A DNA stretch of 64,000 nt from Strix aluco (lineage: Eukaryota > Chordata > Aves > Strigiformes > Strigidae), in the NCBI RefSeq assembly GCF_031877795.1, contig NC_133939.1:8041698-8105697 (forward strand). The letters run 5' to 3'. The first letter of the stretch is position 1; the number at the start of each line of letters is the position of its first letter. A program made the translations under genes and the position numbers. Under the pieces are notes generated by a model. The model was not told the origin of the DNA. It worked only from the letters and a program-made list of their open reading frames with translations, and searched no databases. Of this stretch, positions 59,099 through 64,000 are shown one piece after another.

Positions 59099-62000
59099 AA
59101 GCTTCTCCAGCTGGGCCAAACCCCACAGGTCTTCACAACACAGGAGAGGGCTGGCTGCTCTCAAGGGCATTTTTATCGATGGCAGATTATCCACCAACAT
59201 CCTACAATTAGCATTTGTTCAATAGTGAACACGATCCCCAAGCTGTATTTTGTAGACTCACGCAGCAATTGAAACACCGTAAAACATAAAAGTAGTTTGG
59301 ACAAATGGAAAAAACCTGAAACCGACCCAAAAACCCACCCCAAAACCACACAGGGTTTGTTCCTCAAACTCTTTTCCTGTACCTTTGCCTGGTGGGTTAT
59401 ATCACCTTCCATTTCCCAGGCCTGCTTGAGCACTGAACAGATCAGTGCCACTCCACTAACTTCTAACACTATAAAAGTACTGTCAGAATAATGCCAGACT
59501 TTTGAAAAGTAGTATTACCCCAGAAGTCCCTTTGAGATAACATAGCTAAATGATTTTTAACAAAAAAAAAAAAATAATAATGTAAATTCAACTGGTTTAA
59601 TAGTGAGTAGAGGATCTAATACAGAACTTCTTTTTATAGCCTTCATAAAACTGCTTGTATGATACTATATGATTTATGAGCTGGAAGACAGCTGAGGAAG
59701 GATCCAAGCCTAGATCAAAAACACTGATAGTCTCCTGACTTCTAGCAAGGGGCCATGGTGAGCATAAGTGGACACGCACCCTGTAAAGGTCGTCCAACAT
59801 CATTTCATTATGATTAAATACATTAGTTAAAAAACATAAACCAGACAGTTTTTCCATGTGAGAATGATCAGCCACCATTTCTTCTTTGTGAGTTTTACTC
59901 ACAAAAAAAACCTAATAAATGTCACTCTAGCAGTTTATCATATCAAGTAATTTCGAGTGTTCAGAAATCTGCAAAGTGAGACGAGCCTCCACCACACTGC
60001 CTAAGGCAGCCTTCAGATCACAAAACAAAGTTGAAATGGGTTTGAAGACTGAAACTGATCTTCAGAGAGATATTGTCCTAAACCTCACAACTTTGTGTGC
60101 TGCTAAGCAATATTTCACTCAAAGGTTATTCTCCAATACCGCAACTTAACCTGTCCAAAATGCATGCAAACGAACGAAAGATAAACCAATGCTACTCAAA
60201 GATACAGACTTCTGCCTCACATTCAGAACATTTTCCACTTTAGACTAATTCCTTCCTACAAGTCTTGGGTGCGCTCTCCATCCTTCCACCCAAACGCAAG
60301 GAGAAGAGATGTGGAGAGACAGTGTCCTTTGAGGAACTGGTAAGTCTAACAGGAGAAAAGAGAGAGCGGAGACCCCTCCAGCCCTGTGTACAAACCTTCC
60401 GAGATGACTCTAGCAGCTGCCATGAGAGCCTGCAGGGACCTGCTCAGCACCAGAGCAGCAAATGGCAGTAGCTTGGACAACCCCTTTATGGAGCAAGGAG
60501 GATGATGAGACCTTAGCTGCTGCACACCAGAAGGGACTTAATTTTTCCCAAATGGAACTGTCTTTATAAAGAGGAGTAGAAATGTGCTTTCCCTGAGCAA
60601 ATTGAAAGGAAACCTGCCTGTCTTTGTTATTTACACAACAGTACAAATGGGAAAGCTGGCTTGGTTAGATTTCAAATTAGCATGCTTGCTAAGCATGTAG
60701 AGAAACACAGAGACAAGCTACACACACACTCTTTGCTCTCCTAGCACTGGCAAAACATGTGCATGGAGAGAATAGCTCAAAGGCTTAGTTACCAAAAGGG
60801 GTAGCAGCTTCTTCTCTTACTCTCTAGCTCGCTGTGTCTGTGTGGGGGAAGGAAGGCCCAGAGGAAGAAGAAAAGAGGATGCTGTAGCATGCGGTGGAAA
60901 GTGGTTATACAGAGAGTGAGCTGAGCCTGCTGCCATGAGAAGGGTCTGTCTGGGCGGCCCATGGTGGCTTCAGTTCAAAGATGCAAACCTGCTCCTGGAA
61001 TAAAAACCACAGGAGGCACAGAAAGCCCCTTCAATCCCTCTTTCTGCCCAAGGCAAGATTTTGTGTATCTCCGCAGAGGTGTTCCCAAGCTGCTGAGGGC
61101 GCGTGCCTGGCCAGCACTCTCAAAAGTCATGTCCTTTGCCACTGCATCTCACATTGCGGCTCCCACCCAGCTCTCACACAGGAGACAGACCCCGCTCCTC
61201 AGGCAGGACATGGCAGAGCAGAACTGGGTGCTGGGCACATCATGTGGTGCCCATCTTGCTACTCAGCAGAGGTGGCCACTGTCATGGGGATGGATGGTGA
61301 GATGGGTCTGCATAGGCTAGGGCTTCCTTCAGCTACAGTGTCTGCTTTTGTAAACAGCTAAAACTATTTCTCCTGTAAAGGTGTGTGGGAGAGAGAAAAA
61401 AACAAAAACCACCTATTTTTTTAAATTTAGGAAACATTAGTCTATGGAGAATATTAGGTGAGGGATCCTGTGCTGCTTCTAAACATGTAATTGAGTTTCT
61501 GTTAGCAAGAATGCTATCCGCATTGGAATATCACTCCTAGGAACTGCTTGCCACAAATATTGCTGTGTGATGAGCTTTTGCAGTTCTGCTACCTCAATGT
61601 TAGCTGGAAAGCTCCAGAGAGGGAAAACTTGCCCCTTCAGCATGGACGTGTCAAGTTCACACATGCAATCTTTTGTTTATCTTTTTAACATCAGACCAAT
61701 GCACAGACTAAAGCAGTGTTAGCACTGAAGCATACCTCACCAGACTAAGAATAGTCATATTTATATAGTGTCTTTCATCTGAGGAAGTCAGAATGACTAA
61801 AGACAAGACACACAATCCTCCGCTGCACAGACTGCTCTCCATCTAGTGCCGGAAACATGGGAAGCAAAAAGGGTGAACCAGACAGGCAGCAGCTGAGCAC
61901 CCAGTGTAGCTCAGGTCCTGCGAGGCGATTCTGTGTCCCTTGAGTGGCACAGTTCATTGCCTTTGGCCCTGTCAGAAATTTTGCTCTCATTTACTTCACG

Positions 62001-63202
62001 TTAAATATCTATAAAATAAATGTCAGCAGCACTCACTGCACAACACTGCATGACAGAGGGATCACCAGAGCCAAATTCATGCTGGAACCATGGATTCCTA
62101 ATTTACTTATTTTTAAAATTGCTGCCATTTTTGCTTCACCAACAGGTCATAGGGATGGCACTGTTTTCCCCAGTACCCATTGCTCCAAGCTGAGGACTCA
62201 TCCTCTCAGTAGCGAACTCATGCACGCTGAACGCACCCAAGTTGAAAAGACCAGCAGTAAATCTGCTCTGGGGCACCCAGATGTCATCTACACTGTCTGA
62301 CACACTTCACTCCAAAAAAAACCTCACCCAGCATCTGGCACCTCCTCCCCACCATATCCAGTTGCTTTTATACACGCTGCCTGTACTGAAGGTCACAGTG
62401 CTTACTCAAACCACGAGAGGCAGGGCTGTGTGGAGGCAAGGCGCACTTGCAGACTTCGTGGCAAGCCTCAAAGCTTGCCCGAGATGCAGGTGTTTCAAAA
62501 CAGCCACGTCCTGCCATTTATCTTCTCACTCCAGCTTGTCACTTCTGCAAGTCATCTTATGAGCCAGTGTTCTGGGCCCCAGCCCTGGACGCACATGCAG
62601 TGGCCAGCTTCCCGTGGGGAGAGGGGCATCCCGCAGGCATGAGAGATCCTATCTGGGCTGATGGACACTGCCACCACGGCAGCCCCTTCGCAGCCTGCAC
62701 CATGGCACCCAGCTGGTGCCCAGAAGTGCTGCCAAGGGCAGGCTGCTGCTTGTGAGCCATTATGTTTGTGGGAGGTTTGAAAAACCAGTTGGTTTTCCCC
62801 CACTTACTGACGCACAACAGCTTCAAGGACAGGCAGATTTCTATGTTAAAAGAATAAGGGGCAAACTGGTTTTTTTGTTCAGTTTTAGAGCCCTAGTCTA
62901 CCGCTTTCTTTTTCATATTTCCTGACACCAGGCAAACTAGACTTGTAAGTAAGTGAGAGATGTGGTTCCACAGTTAATCTTCATTCCAACCAAGACTGCA
63001 TTTACCTAATTCAGTGCATGGGTAAAGTCCTGTTGCAGTTCTGGAAACTGCAAACAGCAGCACTGATATATATGACCGCCACATCAAGATCACACAGGAA
63101 AAATACTGTTCTCCTTTTAAAAACTGGAGCTTTGAGTATACACATGAGACATTCCAGTTAAAGCTACCAGAGAGCAGAGAAAGGCTGAAGGTTGTCCAGT
63201 CA

Positions 63203-63259
63203 TATAAGCTATACATATATATGTATGTATGTATTAAATATATGTATATTTTTTTTTAA
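63203..63259. repeat. AT-rich (ATGT)n/(TA)n low-complexity patch
   Basis: Alternating CATATA, ATGTATGT and TATGTATA units followed by a T run. A simple repeat, with no promoter meaning supported. Confidence 0.8.
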
Positions 63260-64000
63260 TCTTTTGGACAGTGTGCTGAAGTGAAACTACGGTTTCATTT
63301 TGGTCCCCCACAGCAGTGCCATGGCTCAGTGTCACTTTCTAGTTTCCTAGAGGTCCTCTCAGCAGCTCTATTTCCTAGCTGCATTTTACCACACTCTAAA
63401 TATGCCACATTGTTCCTTGAGTGAAGCAACTGCTCTCACCTCAAGCGAAGCACCCTACTGCAATGTCAAATAAAGAAACTACTGAGGCTCCCTCAACAGT
63501 CACTGAAGACCTTCTGGCATCTCCAGTGAGCAATTCAACTTTTTAACATCTGGATTGCCCTCAACAAGAGCCAGTCCATCCTCCCCAAGGACAGAAGGCT
63601 TCTAGGACATCTGGGCTCTCAGATCACCTGTGTACTCCATATCTGTTAGATACTTGTATATCTGTACCCTGCAGATGAAACCATACAGCTGCTTATTAAG
63701 CATCTCTGCCACCTCAATCAACTCATTACTGAAAAAGATGCAGCCAATAATCATGCCAGAAGCTATCTAAGCTCTGGAAAGGAGACCATGCATGACTGCC
63801 CTTGTAGATTAATAAGAGTTCAAACAGTCATTAGTATCGGTACTAAATCTACTAATTGCCTCGTGTTACTGGAAAAAATGAAGATTCCAGTGTTTCTCTG
63901 AAACCTTTGATCTGTTTATTTACTGAGTAAACATAACTATGATTTGTCTCCTCTTTGCTCAAGTTTATGTTGGCTGGGGAATTTTCCCTCAGTATTTCCT

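Larger units (their letters stand above)
57561..64000. other. No gene recognised (right flank)
   Basis: About 6.4 kb without a supported gene. Open frames up to about 126 codons, mostly at 60900-62800, overlap in several frames and show no domain. Repeats include a 26-base tandem duplication at 59046 and an AT-rich patch at 63203-63259. Confidence 0.45.

Overview
This is vertebrate nuclear DNA and almost certainly avian. It has several CR1 LINE insertions with the typical 3' consensus of bird and reptile CR1, short gene-poor stretches with pentanucleotide and A-rich simple repeats, and single-coding-exon class A GPCR genes. The species cannot be named from what is visible.

The window holds one gene family. 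Four intact receptors and one broken one lie head-to-tail on the plus strand: three GPR35-like receptors (coding exons at 12730-13662, 17550-18518 and 27292-28227), a decayed fourth GPR35-like copy (about 20389-21260), and a GPR55-like receptor (53492-54418). Each has a pyrimidine-rich splice acceptor 7 to 37 bases before its ATG, so each is probably an upstream 5' exon plus one coding exon. Mammals have a single GPR35, and in human it lies several megabases from GPR55. Here the two receptor types are neighbours separated by about 25 kb without a recognisable gene.

Layout: 1-6000, no gene recognised. 6000-7325, CR1 fragment. 7991-8260, compound pentanucleotide array. 8260-12690, no gene recognised. 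12.7-28.2 kb, GPR35-like cluster. 28.2-53.4 kb, long gene-free interval with CR1 remnants near 29.8 and 50.4 kb and several simple repeats. 53.2 kb, short inverted CR1 tail just before the GPR55-like gene. 54.4-64 kb, 3' flank, another CR1 with a long purine tract, then unassigned sequence.

The most interesting observation is that the GPR35 copies differ at the arginines known from human GPR35 to bind acidic ligands. Copy C keeps Arg3.36, copy B keeps Arg4.60 and the extracellular-loop-2 Arg, and copy A keeps only Arg6.58, which all three share. This suggests the tandem copies have diverged in ligand preference.
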